Assembly (NCBI GenBank): GCA_023419605.1
Contig: JAEZXR010000015.1
Coordinates: 1 to 64,000, forward strand
Direction: 5' to 3'
Length of the DNA stretch: 64,000 bases
DNA from: Bacillota bacterium
GTDB lineage: Bacteria; Bacillota; Clostridia; Acetivibrionales; JAEZXR01
The stretch's first letter is position 1. Each line of letters starts with the position of its first letter. Of the stretch, positions 51,177 through 60,813 are shown one piece after another. The position numbers and the translations under genes are program-made. The notes under the pieces are model-generated. The model had not been told where the DNA came from. It ran no database searches and saw only the letters and a list, made by a program, of their open reading frames with translations.

Positions 51177-51617
51177 CTATCTGTATATGACTTTCTTATA
51201 TAAAATAAAGTTCCATAAAACTACAACTCCCATCAGAAGAACTTTGGAAATTAAAGGTGACATACCCGCAATTTCTGAGAAAACATACATTAGAAAGACA
51301 TTAACTACCAACAGGTTAAAAATAAAAAGAAGAGAATAAAGCTTCAACTGCCGCAGCAGATTATCCTGTGATTTAAAAGACCAAAATCGATTCAGGAGAA
51401 AGTTAATCCAGAAAACGACGGCATATACAATTACATTGGCTATAATGTATCCTACCGAAAACAAACGGTAAAGTATAAAAAACATCAGGTATTCTATACC
51501 AAAAGAAAGAAAACCTGTAATCAGATATCTTGTTAGCTGTTCAAAGGAGGATCCCGTCAGCAGGTCTGAGAAGAACTTATATTCTTGTAATTTAGTCTTT
51601 ATAGCGGCTAAGTTCAT
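51177..51617 (-). CDS. GtrA family membrane protein
   Basis: A 146-residue protein with four transmembrane helices and the GtrA-type LTRYLITGFLSFGIEYL start. It is the first gene of the minus-strand glycosylation cluster, with CTGGAGG before the ATG. It probably works with a polyprenyl-phosphate sugar synthase such as the family 2 transferase at 39987-40949. Two GtrA copies suggest two lipid-linked donors. Confidence 0.88.
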   Translation of the reverse strand: MNLAAIKTKLQEYKFFSDLLTGSSFEQLTRYLITGFLSFGIEYLMFFILYRLFSVGYIIANVIVYAVVFWINFLLNRFWSFKSQDNLLRQLKLYSLLFIFNLLVVNVFLMYVFSEIAGMSPLISKVLLMGVVVLWNFILYKKVIYR

Positions 51618-51654
51618 AAAACCTCCAGGTCTGTTTTTGGTTAATTTTCCTTAA

Positions 51655-51683
51655 ATTATATCAATTTCCTCTACCATATGCAA
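51655..51683 (-). promoter_or_regulatory. promoter of the glycosylation cluster
   Basis: On the minus strand a TATAAT (51660-51655) is preceded by a 17-base spacer and a weak TTGCAT (51683-51678). The DNA between here and dapF (51684-51869) shows no gene. Confidence 0.45.
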
Positions 51684-51869
51684 ACGATAATAGGCCATAT
51701 AGCGGATAATACAAGGTTAATCAACCGCAACCCGGATACAAAAGAAAGTAAATTAAGAGTATCTTCACTTGAAACTGGTTAAAGTTGATATACACTCTTC
51801 ATTATAGTATACAGTTTTTGCCATATCAAGAAAGGATGGATAAAAAAATAAGGATGCATGTTTTAGGTG

Positions 51870-51897
51870 TTGTCATACAATAATAGTGTGTTATAAT
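51870..51897 (+). promoter_or_regulatory. promoter of dapF-dapL
   Basis: TTGTCA (51870-51875), a 16-base spacer and a perfect TATAAT (51892-51897). Confidence 0.75.
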
Positions 51898-51936
51898 AGT
51901 TATGAAATGCAAGTCTGGATAGGGGAGGTTGCAAAA

Positions 51937-52788
51937 ATGAAATTTACAAAAATGCAAGGACTTGGAAATGATTATATATATGTAAATTGTTTTGAACAAA
52001 ATGTGGAGAATCCGCCTGAAGTAGCTAAATTTGTGAGCGACAGGCATTTCGGCATCGGCTCCGATGGCTTGGTCTTGATATTACCCTCTGATAAGGCTGA
52101 CTTTCGCATGAGAATGTTTAATTCCGATGGCTCTGAAGCTGAGATGTGTGGAAATGCCATCCGATGTGTAGGGAAATATGTATATGATAATGGCCTAACG
52201 GGCAAAACCATTATTACTGTAGATACCCTTGCAGGTATAAAGGTACTGGATATGACGGTAGAAAACGGTAAAGTCGTTCTGGTCAAGGTAGACATGGGCG
52301 AGCCTATAATAAGACCGGTTGATATTCCAATCAACAGCACAAAAGAGCAATTTATAGCAGAGCCTGTAGTGATTGATGGTGTAACCTACAATGTAACCGG
52401 TGTCTCTATGGGAAATCCCCATGCCATAACCTATGTAGAAGATGTTTTAGCCTTTCCATTGGAAACCGTAGGACCCAAAATGGAGGTCCATACCCTTTAC
52501 CCAAGGAAGATAAATTCTGAGTTTGTTCAGGTTATTGACCGGACAAATCTAAAGATGCGTGTATGGGAAAGAGGAGCCGGTGAAACTTTGGCTTGTGGAA
52601 CCGGTGCTTGTGCGGTTCTGGTCGCTTCGGTGCTCAACAACGTAAGCGAAAGAAAAGCAACGGTTAAATTGCTGGGAGGGGACCTTATCATTGAATGGAA
52701 CGAAAAAGACAATCATGTCTATATGACAGGTCCTGCCGTAAAGGTTTTCGAAGGAGAAATTGACCTTACAGCGATTACTAAAGAATAA
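51937..52788 (+). CDS. dapF: diaminopimelate epimerase
   Basis: Converts LL-diaminopimelate to the meso form for peptidoglycan and lysine. The 283-residue protein has the family opening MQGLGNDY and the two active-site cysteines, C77 in NAIRCVG and C220 in ACGTGACA, one in each half of the pseudo-symmetric fold. ATG at 51937 is chosen for AGGGGAGG upstream; a longer frame begins near the -10 box. It is followed by dapL after 45 bases, so one operon covers the last two steps to meso-diaminopimelate. Confidence 0.96.
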   Translation: MKFTKMQGLGNDYIYVNCFEQNVENPPEVAKFVSDRHFGIGSDGLVLILPSDKADFRMRMFNSDGSEAEMCGNAIRCVGKYVYDNGLTGKTIITVDTLAGIKVLDMTVENGKVVLVKVDMGEPIIRPVDIPINSTKEQFIAEPVVIDGVTYNVTGVSMGNPHAITYVEDVLAFPLETVGPKMEVHTLYPRKINSEFVQVIDRTNLKMRVWERGAGETLACGTGACAVLVASVLNNVSERKATVKLLGGDLIIEWNEKDNHVYMTGPAVKVFEGEIDLTAITKE

Positions 52789-52833
52789 TCAGAGAGAAAC
52801 CATATCAGTTAATCATGAGAGGAGAACTATAGA

Positions 52834-54069
52834 ATGGCATTTGTTAATGAAAATTATTTGAAACTACCCGGAAGCTATTTGTTCGCTGAAATTGCAAGAC
52901 GCGTAAATACGTATAAATCGGAAAACCCTGACGCGAGCATTATCCGACTTGGAATCGGTGATGTTACAAGGCCTTTGCCTTCTTCCGTAATTGATCATCT
53001 ACATCAGGCTGTGGATGAAATGGCAAAGGAAGAAACCTTTAGAGGATATGGACCTGAACAGGGATACAATTTCCTCATCGAAAAGATCGTCGAGTTTGAT
53101 TATGCACCGAGAGGAATCAGCCTGGACATCGGTGAAGTATTTGTGAGTGACGGTTCAAAGAGTGATACCGGAAACATACAGGAAATTTTCGGAACGGATA
53201 ACGTAATCGCTGTAACAGACCCTGTATATCCGGTGTATGTAGATACAAATGTAATGGCTGGAAGAGCGGGCGAATTGGGCGCGGACGGAAAATGGAGCAA
53301 AGTAGTTTACATACCCTGTACTGCAGAAAACAATTTTGTACCGGAACTCCCGAAAACCAAAGTAGACCTGATATACCTTTGTTTCCCTAATAATCCTACC
53401 GGTACAACCATTTCAAAAACGGAATTGAAGAAATGGGTGGACTTTGCAAAGGAAAACAAGGCCATTATTCTTTATGATGCAGCCTATGAGGCATATATAC
53501 AGGAAAAGGATGTTCCCCACAGCATTTATGAAATTGAAGGGGCGAAAGAAGTTGCCATTGAATTCAGGAGCTTCTCAAAAAATGCCGGATTTACAGGAAC
53601 AAGATGTGCCTTTACCGTAGTACCGAAAGAGGTGGTCGCTTATACCGCATCCGGGGAAGCAGTACAGCTTAATAAACTGTGGAACAGAAGACAGACTACA
53701 AAGTTCAACGGTGTGCCTTACATCATCCAAAAGGGTGCTGCTGCTGTATACACGGAAGAAGGACAGAAGCAAATCAAAACTTTGATAGAGTATTACATGA
53801 CCAATGCAAAGATTATTCGGGAAGGGTTGTTGAGCCTTGGACTGCAAGTGTTTGGAGGAGTAAATGCTCCCTACATCTGGTTAAAGACGCCCAATGGCCT
53901 TGATTCATGGGCGTTCTTTGATAAATTATTAAATGAAGCACACCTGGTAGGTACTCCCGGTGTCGGATTCGGCCCAAGCGGACAAGGATATTTCAGGCTC
54001 ACTGCTTTTGGCAGTAGAGAAAACACTGAAGCAGCAATAGAAAGATTCAAGACAAGATTACAGCTGTAA
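52834..54069 (+). CDS. dapL: LL-diaminopimelate aminotransferase
   Basis: Makes LL-diaminopimelate directly from tetrahydrodipicolinate using glutamate, bypassing the succinyl and acetyl routes. The 411-residue protein is a PLP fold-type I enzyme. It has the DapL-type opening [13 protein letters not shown] and [20 protein letters not shown] in the middle and the PLP lysine K249 in [23 protein letters not shown] stands before the ATG. It is paired with dapF, which uses its product. Confidence 0.96.
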   Translation: MAFVNENYLKLPGSYLFAEIARRVNTYKSENPDASIIRLGIGDVTRPLPSSVIDHLHQAVDEMAKEETFRGYGPEQGYNFLIEKIVEFDYAPRGISLDIGEVFVSDGSKSDTGNIQEIFGTDNVIAVTDPVYPVYVDTNVMAGRAGELGADGKWSKVVYIPCTAENNFVPELPKTKVDLIYLCFPNNPTGTTISKTELKKWVDFAKENKAIILYDAAYEAYIQEKDVPHSIYEIEGAKEVAIEFRSFSKNAGFTGTRCAFTVVPKEVVAYTASGEAVQLNKLWNRRQTTKFNGVPYIIQKGAAAVYTEEGQKQIKTLIEYYMTNAKIIREGLLSLGLQVFGGVNAPYIWLKTPNGLDSWAFFDKLLNEAHLVGTPGVGFGPSGQGYFRLTAFGSRENTEAAIERFKTRLQL

Positions 54070-54080
54070 TAAATCAAACT

Positions 54081-54142
54081 GTGTACCCATAAAAATAAAA
54101 AACTTGAGATTCGTCTCAAGTTTTTTATTTTTATGGGTACAC
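54081..54142. terminator. 29-bp perfect stem with TTCG loop after dapL
   Basis: Arms 54081-54109 and 54114-54142 are exactly complementary and are capped by the very stable loop TTCG. The inner part CTTGAGA/TCTCAAG plus a T run is the terminator proper. The outer part (GTGTACCC/GGGTACAC) is an extension rarely seen in simple terminators. Confidence 0.92.
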
Positions 54143-54183
54143 TAGAATTGTATTAAATACGGGAACATTGTGCAGGGTGATTT

Positions 54184-55125
54184 ATGAAGCTGAGAAAAGT
54201 TGTATTTGTATCGTGCTTACTAATGGCTGCAATTTTATTTGTAAATGGAGTTATACTACTAATCAACCCTAACTTTAACACCAGCAGCAGTTTGAAACCG
54301 AACGCGGAGTTGCCTACGCCCATAACGATTGGTGAGGAAGAGGAAGGTAACAGCAATACCCTTCCCGACATAGTGGAAAAGACACCGGTGAACCTTCTGC
54401 TCATAGGCCTGGACCAGGAGGAGGTAAGATCGGATGTTATCATACTCCTGAACTATGATCCGGCATCTGGAGCCATGAACCTGTTGTCGGTGCCAAGAGA
54501 TACTCGAGTAAAGGTACGAGGTAGATTTGAAAAAATGAATGCTCTCTACGCCTTCGGAAAGGAAAGCTTGTTAATCAAAGGGGTAGAGCAGCTTACCGGC
54601 CTTCCTGTCAATTACTATCTGACCCTTAATTTCAAAGGATTCAGAAAAATAATTGATACCTTGGATGGGGTAGAAATCAATGTGCCCTTTAACATGGACT
54701 ATGATGACCCCGACCAGAATCTTCATATTCACATAAAAAAGGGAATGCAGGTACTGAATGGGGAAAAAGCCGAACAGTTTGTCAGGTATAGAAAAGGCAA
54801 TCGGAAAAATGAGGGATATGAAGATGGGGACATGGGGAGGATCAAAATGCAGCAGGAGTTTATCAAGGAACTTTTCACACAAAAGATAAAATTACGATAT
54901 ATAGCAAAGGCAGATGATATTTTTTTCATTTTAAAAAAGTATATGAAAACAAATATTGAGGTTGGAGATATAAGAAAATATATGACGGGTTTTAAAAATG
55001 TATCCTACGATAAAATCAACATGTTTACCGTGCCCGGTGATTCGCAGTACATGAACGACCTGTGGTATTTCATTGCAGATAAAAAGGAAACCCGGAAAAT
55101 AATTAATGAACAATTTTACAAATAA
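54184..55125 (+). CDS. LytR-CpsA-Psr (LCP) family ligase
   Basis: Predicted to attach undecaprenyl-linked polymer (teichoic acid, capsule or similar) to peptidoglycan outside the membrane. The 313-residue protein has one N-terminal transmembrane helix (7-26), then the LCP domain with NLLLIGLDQEEVRSD near 81-95, SVPRDTRVKV near 113 and RYRKGNRKNEGYEDGDMGR. These carry the pyrophosphate-binding arginines and aspartates. ATG at 54184 has AGGGTGA close before it. It is single in the window. Its acceptor glycan could come from the minus-strand cluster, though this is not shown. Confidence 0.9.
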   Translation: MKLRKVVFVSCLLMAAILFVNGVILLINPNFNTSSSLKPNAELPTPITIGEEEEGNSNTLPDIVEKTPVNLLLIGLDQEEVRSDVIILLNYDPASGAMNLLSVPRDTRVKVRGRFEKMNALYAFGKESLLIKGVEQLTGLPVNYYLTLNFKGFRKIIDTLDGVEINVPFNMDYDDPDQNLHIHIKKGMQVLNGEKAEQFVRYRKGNRKNEGYEDGDMGRIKMQQEFIKELFTQKIKLRYIAKADDIFFILKKYMKTNIEVGDIRKYMTGFKNVSYDKINMFTVPGDSQYMNDLWYFIADKKETRKIINEQFYK

Positions 55126-55337
55126 ATATAGCACAGATCCGGTATGTTTTGCTCCGAAAGTGTTTTCAATAGGATGATTATATATTATAATCGGATATAT
55201 ACTCTGTGCGGGTATAAACTCAAAAAGCAGCGGAGTATGGATATTGCGGCAGGGACACATTGACAGTCTCAGTAAAGAGTGTAGTGTTCGTGCGTGGTGT
55301 ATATCTTTATTGAAATAGCTTGGGAGTGCTGGATAAA
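55126..55337. other. non-coding gap before the uracil-DNA glycosylase
   Basis: No gene is seen. A perfect TTGACA (55260-55265) is present, but only a poor -10 (TAGTGT, 55282-55287) follows. Confidence 0.35.
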
Positions 55338-55916
55338 ATGTTAAACTGGGATGAACTATTAAATGAATGTTCACAATGTATGAGGTGCGATCTTGGTAAA
55401 ACAAGAAAGAATATAGTTATCGGTAGAGGGAATACGGAGGCACCCTTGATGATGATCGGAGAAGGACCGGGTGAGCAGGAGGATCTTCAGGGTCTGCCTT
55501 TTGTGGGTCCAGCCGGGAAATTGTTGGACTTGCTCCTTGATGCCCTGATGATTAAACGAGAGGACTACTATATTGCCAATATTGTAAAATGCAGGCCGCC
55601 TTCAAATCGTGTTCCCATGGACGAGGAAGCCGAAAAATGCCTCCCCTTCCTTCGGAATCAGGTTGCCCTCATACGGCCGAAAGTCATCGTGTGTCTTGGC
55701 AGTACGGCCATGAAGTATATTGTTGACCGAAATGCAAAGATAACCCAGATTCGTGGACAATGGATCGAGAGGAAAGGCTATTGGATTATGCCCACCTTTC
55801 ATCCGGCGGCGCTTCTTCGGGATGAGTCAAAAAAGGAGCTTTTCTGGGAGGACATGAAAAAGGTTAGGCAGAGGCTGGAGGCTATTTCACACAGTGATGA
55901 AATTAAATATAGATAG
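55338..55916 (+). CDS. family 4 uracil-DNA glycosylase
   Basis: Removes uracil from DNA. The 192-residue protein has the family 4 iron-sulfur ligands C14 and C17 (CMRC) and two later cysteines in VKCRPP and EKCLPF. Catalytic motif A is GEGPGEQED (E and D segment), and the DNA-binding loop is HPAALLR. ATG at 55338 follows a GGGAG 11 bases upstream; in-frame TTG 55320 and GTG 55326 are possible. Some clostridial family 4 enzymes remove damaged purines instead, so substrate is not certain. Confidence 0.92.
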   Translation: MLNWDELLNECSQCMRCDLGKTRKNIVIGRGNTEAPLMMIGEGPGEQEDLQGLPFVGPAGKLLDLLLDALMIKREDYYIANIVKCRPPSNRVPMDEEAEKCLPFLRNQVALIRPKVIVCLGSTAMKYIVDRNAKITQIRGQWIERKGYWIMPTFHPAALLRDESKKELFWEDMKKVRQRLEAISHSDEIKYR

Positions 55917-55933
55917 GATTCTGTACTGAATAT

Positions 55934-55985
55934 AGAGGGATTACGAGGGGCACTTCTGCTTTGAGAGTAATCTCTCTTTCTTTTA
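55934..55985 (+). terminator. terminator after the uracil-DNA glycosylase
   Basis: AGAGGGATTAC (55934-55944) pairs with GTAATCTCTCT (55967-55977) with one wobble, followed by a T-rich tail. Confidence 0.75.
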
Positions 55986-56033
55986 TCGCTAGTAGCTTAT
56001 TGGATTCATTTTCGGCATCCTGTAGTAAATGCA

Positions 56034-56062
56034 TTTACAGGGTATGGGGGGTATGATATAAT
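56034..56062 (+). promoter_or_regulatory. promoter of the AraC-type regulator gene
   Basis: TTTACA (56034-56039), a 17-base spacer and TATAAT (56057-56062). A 15-bp palindrome ATGATAT-A-ATATCAT (56053-56067) covers the -10 box. Confidence 0.78.
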
Positions 56063-56177
56063 ATCATTACTACTTTAGAAATCGTTTAAAAGTCGTATCC
56101 TTAGAAAAAGAGTAGGTTCAGTCTGCCTATCCGACCTATAAGTAAGATTGAAATGAAAGGTTTGTGAAAGCCATCCT

Positions 56178-58520
56178 ATGAAGCATTATTTAAGTACTAT
56201 TTTTAGAAGAATCGTAAAAGGGAAAAAATTGTTTGTAAGGATGCTCAGTTCCTATATATTGCTCAGTATCCTACCTGTGATTATTTCCGGTGTATTCATT
56301 TACAAGCTCACTTCGGATTTCACCATTGAGGATACTTACGGCAATTATAAAAAGTCTTTGGAGCAGATGGTTTTCAACACAGATCAGCATATGATGGGAA
56401 TTTATAATATAGCAAGAATTCTTGCAGAAGATACCACGGTGCGTTCCTATAAAGATTTTGACGTACAAAAAAGCAACTACAGCACCGATTTTATTAACTT
56501 TTTGAACAATCTTCAATTATACAAGAGTGCGTATCAAACCATTGACTCCATCTATTTGTATTACCATGACCGGGTGATAACTACCGAAAATGGAATGCGA
56601 TCGGTAGATAATTTCGATGATGGCCAATGGTGCAAAAAAATTGTCGCAAAAGCTCGGGAAAGCAATCGATACCTTCTGCCGTATGTTACGGAGCTCAGGA
56701 AAAGATTCAATAATAATAATGAAAATAAATATGATTACTATGACATTATTTCTGTCATCAGCCCTATGGGGGGAAAGTATTATGAAAATGGAATGGTGGT
56801 CGTCAACATGCGGGAAAAGTCTTTCCGCGATAATCTGGATAAGCTAAAGCAAAATGACTATGACCAGATATTTATTTTAGATAAAAAGTCCCGTACTATC
56901 ATCTCCAAATCCAATAAATCAGGAGAATTCGATGACATAACAGGGGAGGACCTTATGGGTTTTGTAAGTGAAGAAAAGGTGCCTCAAAGTGTTATGTTCA
57001 AAGACCAAAAGCTGATGATGGCTACAGTACACTCATCGGTGACCAATTGGGAATACATTGCCGTCAGTGACTATAATCGGATCACCGAAAGGGTTGTGTT
57101 TATCAGAAACAGTATCGCTGTGTGTGTCTTTCTCTTGATTATGATTGGCTTTGCTGCGGCTGTAGTGATTGTAGGGAAAATATATGCGCCCATTCGTAAC
57201 ATGGTATCCAATATTCTGAACCTGCAGGTGAAGCCAGGGGCGGACGAGGTATCCTCCATTCGTGAATATATTCAGGAAATACTGACCACCAGTGACCATA
57301 ATAAGCACCTGCTCAGCAAAAGTCTTCCTTCCATGAAGGAGAATATATTTCTGAATCTGATCCGGGAGAGAATGGTAGATGAAGCTGACCTGGCAGAGAA
57401 ATTAAGGCTATGCGGAGTCGAGTTGCAGCATAAAAACTACATGACAGTAGTGATTGCCATTGACACATATTCCAGACTCATGGAGAAATATTCGATGAAT
57501 GAGCGACTCAATTTTAAGTACTATATACTCGAAGTCATAGGAGAAAAGCTGAATGAATTGGCTTTCGCCTATGGGATGGAAACGGACCAGGATAAAATCT
57601 GCTTTATTATCAATGCGAAAGAGGGATTAGAGGTTCAAATCATAAAGAAATTGTTCGCAGAGACAAAGAAATACATCTATATTAATACAGATATAACTTT
57701 TACAGTAGGAATTGGGAAGATTTACAGCAGTTTGGAGGGGGTTCGGTATTCCTATACAGAGGCGATGGAGGCGCTGAAGGAGCGCTTCACCCTGGGAGAA
57801 GATGCCATTATCTATATCGAAGATGTGGAAAATAGAAAAGGTTCCTTCTATACACATATAAAAGTGGAGGAAGAGCTTCTGAACTATATCTATGCGGGCA
57901 ATGAAGAGAAGATATCCCAAATTATACAGAATGTTCTGGAGGATGCGGCTAGTAAGGGGTTAAAGGGCGAGAAAGTCCGGCAGATCCTGCTGGAGGTCAT
58001 AAGTTTTGTAGGAAGACGGCTTTTCATGAGTGGTATGACCTACGAAGACATTTTTCGGGGAGAGAGCAACCTACTGGGAGATTTGGAAAAGTGTGAAACC
58101 CTTATACAGTTGGAGACCTACATCAGGAAGATATTAATCATGGTATCCCGGTATGTGAAAAGTGAGGAAAAATCTGATGATAATACTGTCATCGTCCGGG
58201 TGAAGGAGTATATCAACAAACATTATCCGGAGGATCTGTCCCTGACCCGGGTGGCCGAAATCGTTAAGCTTTCGCCCTCCTACCTGAGCACCATATTTTA
58301 TAAGGAGACCAACTATAACTTTCTGGAGTACTTGAATCTGGTGCGGATCAATAAGGCAAAGGAGCTGCTGCTGGATAGTCATCTTTCCATCAAGGATGTA
58401 TCAAATAAAGTTGGGTATCTAAACTACAATACGTTTTCAAAAGTATTCAAAAAGTATACAGGAATTTCTGCCAAACAGTACAGAAATGAAAAAGGAATCG
58501 GAGTCGATGAAGAAGAATAG
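56178..58520 (+). CDS. membrane-bound AraC family regulator with extracytoplasmic sensor
   Basis: A 780-residue regulator of the one-component type found beside LplB/LplC importers. There is a transmembrane helix near 28-48, an extracytoplasmic dCache-like domain (about 50-300) and a second helix near 310-335. A coiled segment and a middle domain with a partial GGDEF-like or purine-sensing fold follow, then the AraC DNA-binding domain at 670-770. That domain has VAEIVKLSPSYLSTIFYKE and SNKVGYLNYNTFSKVFKKYTG, which are the two helix-turn-helix motifs. It should sense an outside oligosaccharide and activate the importer genes downstream. ATG at 56178 has a weak AAAGG-type site. Confidence 0.88.
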   Translation: MKHYLSTIFRRIVKGKKLFVRMLSSYILLSILPVIISGVFIYKLTSDFTIEDTYGNYKKSLEQMVFNTDQHMMGIYNIARILAEDTTVRSYKDFDVQKSNYSTDFINFLNNLQLYKSAYQTIDSIYLYYHDRVITTENGMRSVDNFDDGQWCKKIVAKARESNRYLLPYVTELRKRFNNNNENKYDYYDIISVISPMGGKYYENGMVVVNMREKSFRDNLDKLKQNDYDQIFILDKKSRTIISKSNKSGEFDDITGEDLMGFVSEEKVPQSVMFKDQKLMMATVHSSVTNWEYIAVSDYNRITERVVFIRNSIAVCVFLLIMIGFAAAVVIVGKIYAPIRNMVSNILNLQVKPGADEVSSIREYIQEILTTSDHNKHLLSKSLPSMKENIFLNLIRERMVDEADLAEKLRLCGVELQHKNYMTVVIAIDTYSRLMEKYSMNERLNFKYYILEVIGEKLNELAFAYGMETDQDKICFIINAKEGLEVQIIKKLFAETKKYIYINTDITFTVGIGKIYSSLEGVRYSYTEAMEALKERFTLGEDAIIYIEDVENRKGSFYTHIKVEEELLNYIYAGNEEKISQIIQNVLEDAASKGLKGEKVRQILLEVISFVGRRLFMSGMTYEDIFRGESNLLGDLEKCETLIQLETYIRKILIMVSRYVKSEEKSDDNTVIVRVKEYINKHYPEDLSLTRVAEIVKLSPSYLSTIFYKETNYNFLEYLNLVRINKAKELLLDSHLSIKDVSNKVGYLNYNTFSKVFKKYTGISAKQYRNEKGIGVDEEE

Positions 58521-58543
58521 TTTTCTCTAAAGGAAATCACTCT

Positions 58544-58570
58544 CCGCAGAACAATTCTGCGGTTTTTTTA
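58544..58570 (+). terminator. terminator of the AraC-type regulator
   Basis: CCGCAGAA (58544-58551) pairs with TTCTGCGG (58555-58562) around CAA, followed by TTTTTTT. Confidence 0.92.
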
Positions 58571-58874
58571 TGCAAAAAAATCTGCCTTTTTTCATAGTAA
58601 AAAAATCATTGTATTTTTTAGATGCCTGTTTTTCCTCCTGTATAAGAAAAGTCCAGGCACAAATAGCTGGGATATGCCATCTTTGTACTAGCTGGAGATA
58701 GTGCCTACATCCCGTTTCCGCTATTTTGTAGTGATATTTTATGGATATGAGTAAGAATTTTTGATTTGCAAAGATATAGCTGTTTCAAAATAATCATCTA
58801 TTGCTGGTATCCATCGTTTGGCTTTACAATGAAAACACAAAAGGTTCTGCACAAGTTCGAAAGGAGCAGGTTGA
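58571..58874 (+). promoter_or_regulatory. leader of the sugar importer operon
   Basis: About 300 bases without a gene. I found no convincing -35/-10 pair, as expected for a promoter dependent on an AraC-type activator. No cre-like catabolite site is obvious. Confidence 0.35.
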
Positions 58875-59834
58875 ATGAAAACAGCAGCAGAAATAAATAG
58901 TATAGAGAAGAAAGCAATAAAGAAGAACAGCAGCAGCTTCTCCAAGTATTTTAGAAGAAATTATGATTATTATCTTCTTTTATTGCCGGGAGCCCTACTC
59001 CTGATTCTATTCCGGTTTGTTCCCTTATATGGAATTATAACGGCATTTAAGGATTTTAGTATTTTTAAAGGATTGGATGCCAGTCCTTGGGTAGGATTTA
59101 AGTGGTTTAAAGTACTTTTTTCCTCTCCAGACTTTCTTCAAATATTAAAGAATTCCATAAGCATCAGTGTGCTGGAGTTGGTTTTTGTATTTCCAGCGCC
59201 GATTATCCTGGCGATTTTGCTTAATGAACTGCAGCATGATCGATTTAAAAAAGTAGTGCAAACCGTATCCTATCTTCCTCATTTCCTTTCCTGGGTTATC
59301 GTGGGAGGATTTATCATCCAGTTTTTACAGCCCTATACAGGTCCGGTGCGGCATATATTTAATCTTCTGGGATTGCAGCCCAAGATGCTGTTGCTGGATA
59401 AGAACTGGTTCTACCCCATATTATTTATTGGAGAGATATGGAAGGGGATTGGCTGGGGTACTATATTATATCTTGCAGCACTAGCGGGAATTGATGTTGA
59501 ACAGTATGAAGCTGCGCATGTAGATGGAGCTACAAGATGGCAGAGAATATGGCATGTGACGTTGCCGGGGTTGGCATTTGTCATCGTATTACAATTTGTA
59601 CTGGCTTCCGGGCGTATCCTGGAGGTGGGCTTTGAGAAGATATGGGTTTTGTCCAATGATAATATTCGCGAAGTAGCCGATGTTTTCAGTACGTATAACT
59701 TCAGGGTGGGAATCGGTCAGCAACGATATTCTATCAGCACAGCCATCAGTCTTTTCGAATCAGTTATCGGGTTTATTTTTGTGACATCCACCAACTGGCT
59801 ATCGAAAAAACTCGGGCAGGAAGCGCCGTTTTAG
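58875..59834 (+). CDS. ABC sugar transporter permease, LplB type
   Basis: A 319-residue permease with six transmembrane helices. The binding-protein-dependent EAA loop is visible as EAAHVDGATRWQRIWHVTLPGL near 215-236, split by the family's GA segment. LplB/LplC-type systems import oligosaccharides such as xylo- or pectin-derived oligomers. AAGGAGCAGG precedes the ATG. Its partner permease follows after 12 bases. Confidence 0.92.
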   Translation: MKTAAEINSIEKKAIKKNSSSFSKYFRRNYDYYLLLLPGALLLILFRFVPLYGIITAFKDFSIFKGLDASPWVGFKWFKVLFSSPDFLQILKNSISISVLELVFVFPAPIILAILLNELQHDRFKKVVQTVSYLPHFLSWVIVGGFIIQFLQPYTGPVRHIFNLLGLQPKMLLLDKNWFYPILFIGEIWKGIGWGTILYLAALAGIDVEQYEAAHVDGATRWQRIWHVTLPGLAFVIVLQFVLASGRILEVGFEKIWVLSNDNIREVADVFSTYNFRVGIGQQRYSISTAISLFESVIGFIFVTSTNWLSKKLGQEAPF

Positions 59835-59846
59835 AAAGGAGATATC

Positions 59847-60734
59847 ATGCTTAAAATAAAATCCAAATCAGAGAGAATTTTTGATGCTTTTAATATGATC
59901 TTCATGTGTTTTATTATCATTGTCATGCTGTTTCCTTTTGTAAACCAGATCGCCCTTTCTTTAAGCTCCAATACGGCGGTACTGAGTGGCAAGGTGTCGC
60001 TTTGGCCAGTGGGCTTCAATACAGTGGCATATAGGGAAGTACTGTTGGATAAGCGGTTTTCTACAGCGTTTTTCAATTCAGTGTATTTCACCATCCTAGG
60101 AACCCTTATGCATGTCTTTATGACCACCCTCTTTGCGTACCCCTTATCAAGGAAGCATTTACGAGGTCGAGGAATTATTATGAATATTCTGGTGTTTTCC
60201 ATGATCTTCGGAACAGGAGGAATGATTCCTAACTATTTGCTCATCAAAAGCCTCAAATTAGTAAATAGTTATTGGGCGCTTTGGATGCCGTCCATGATCA
60301 GTATATTCCAAATGATGATCCTTAAAAACTTTTTCCAGCAGATTCCGGATTCCCTCCACGAATCGGCAGAGATCGACGGAGCCAGACCCATACGGATTTT
60401 CCTGCAAATCATGCTGCCCTTATCCCTGCCATCCATTGCGGCCATCTCTCTTTTTGCCGCAGTAAGCTATTGGAATACCTTCTTTAATGCCTTGATTTAT
60501 CTGCCGGGAAGTGGAAAAAGACTACTTCAGGTCCATTTAAACGATGTCCTGCAGAATTTTGCCCAGGCGGCCAGCCCCAACGGAGAATCCAGCAGCGTCA
60601 ATCCCAATATGATGGCCAGAGATACAGTGAAAGCGGCCACACTGATGTGTACCACCCTACCCATCGTTTGTGTATACCCCTTTCTTCAAAAGTACTTTGT
60701 AAAGGGAGTTATGGTGGGAGCAGTAAAAGGGTAG
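59847..60734 (+). CDS. ABC sugar transporter permease, LplC type
   Basis: A 295-residue permease with six transmembrane helices and the EAA-loop ESAEIDGARPIRIFLQIMLP near 170-189. It pairs with the LplB-type permease. GAAAGGAG lies before the ATG at 59847. The operon lacks an ATPase subunit. Such systems commonly share an MsmK/MsiK-type ATPase encoded elsewhere. Confidence 0.92.
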   Translation: MLKIKSKSERIFDAFNMIFMCFIIIVMLFPFVNQIALSLSSNTAVLSGKVSLWPVGFNTVAYREVLLDKRFSTAFFNSVYFTILGTLMHVFMTTLFAYPLSRKHLRGRGIIMNILVFSMIFGTGGMIPNYLLIKSLKLVNSYWALWMPSMISIFQMMILKNFFQQIPDSLHESAEIDGARPIRIFLQIMLPLSLPSIAAISLFAAVSYWNTFFNALIYLPGSGKRLLQVHLNDVLQNFAQAASPNGESSSVNPNMMARDTVKAATLMCTTLPIVCVYPFLQKYFVKGVMVGAVKG

Positions 60735-60813
60735 GTGCGAAAAATTTATCAGAGATAGTAGAGCAGCGCAGCTGTTTTTATTATAATAAACTCAATAAGG
60801 AGGATATAAGAAG

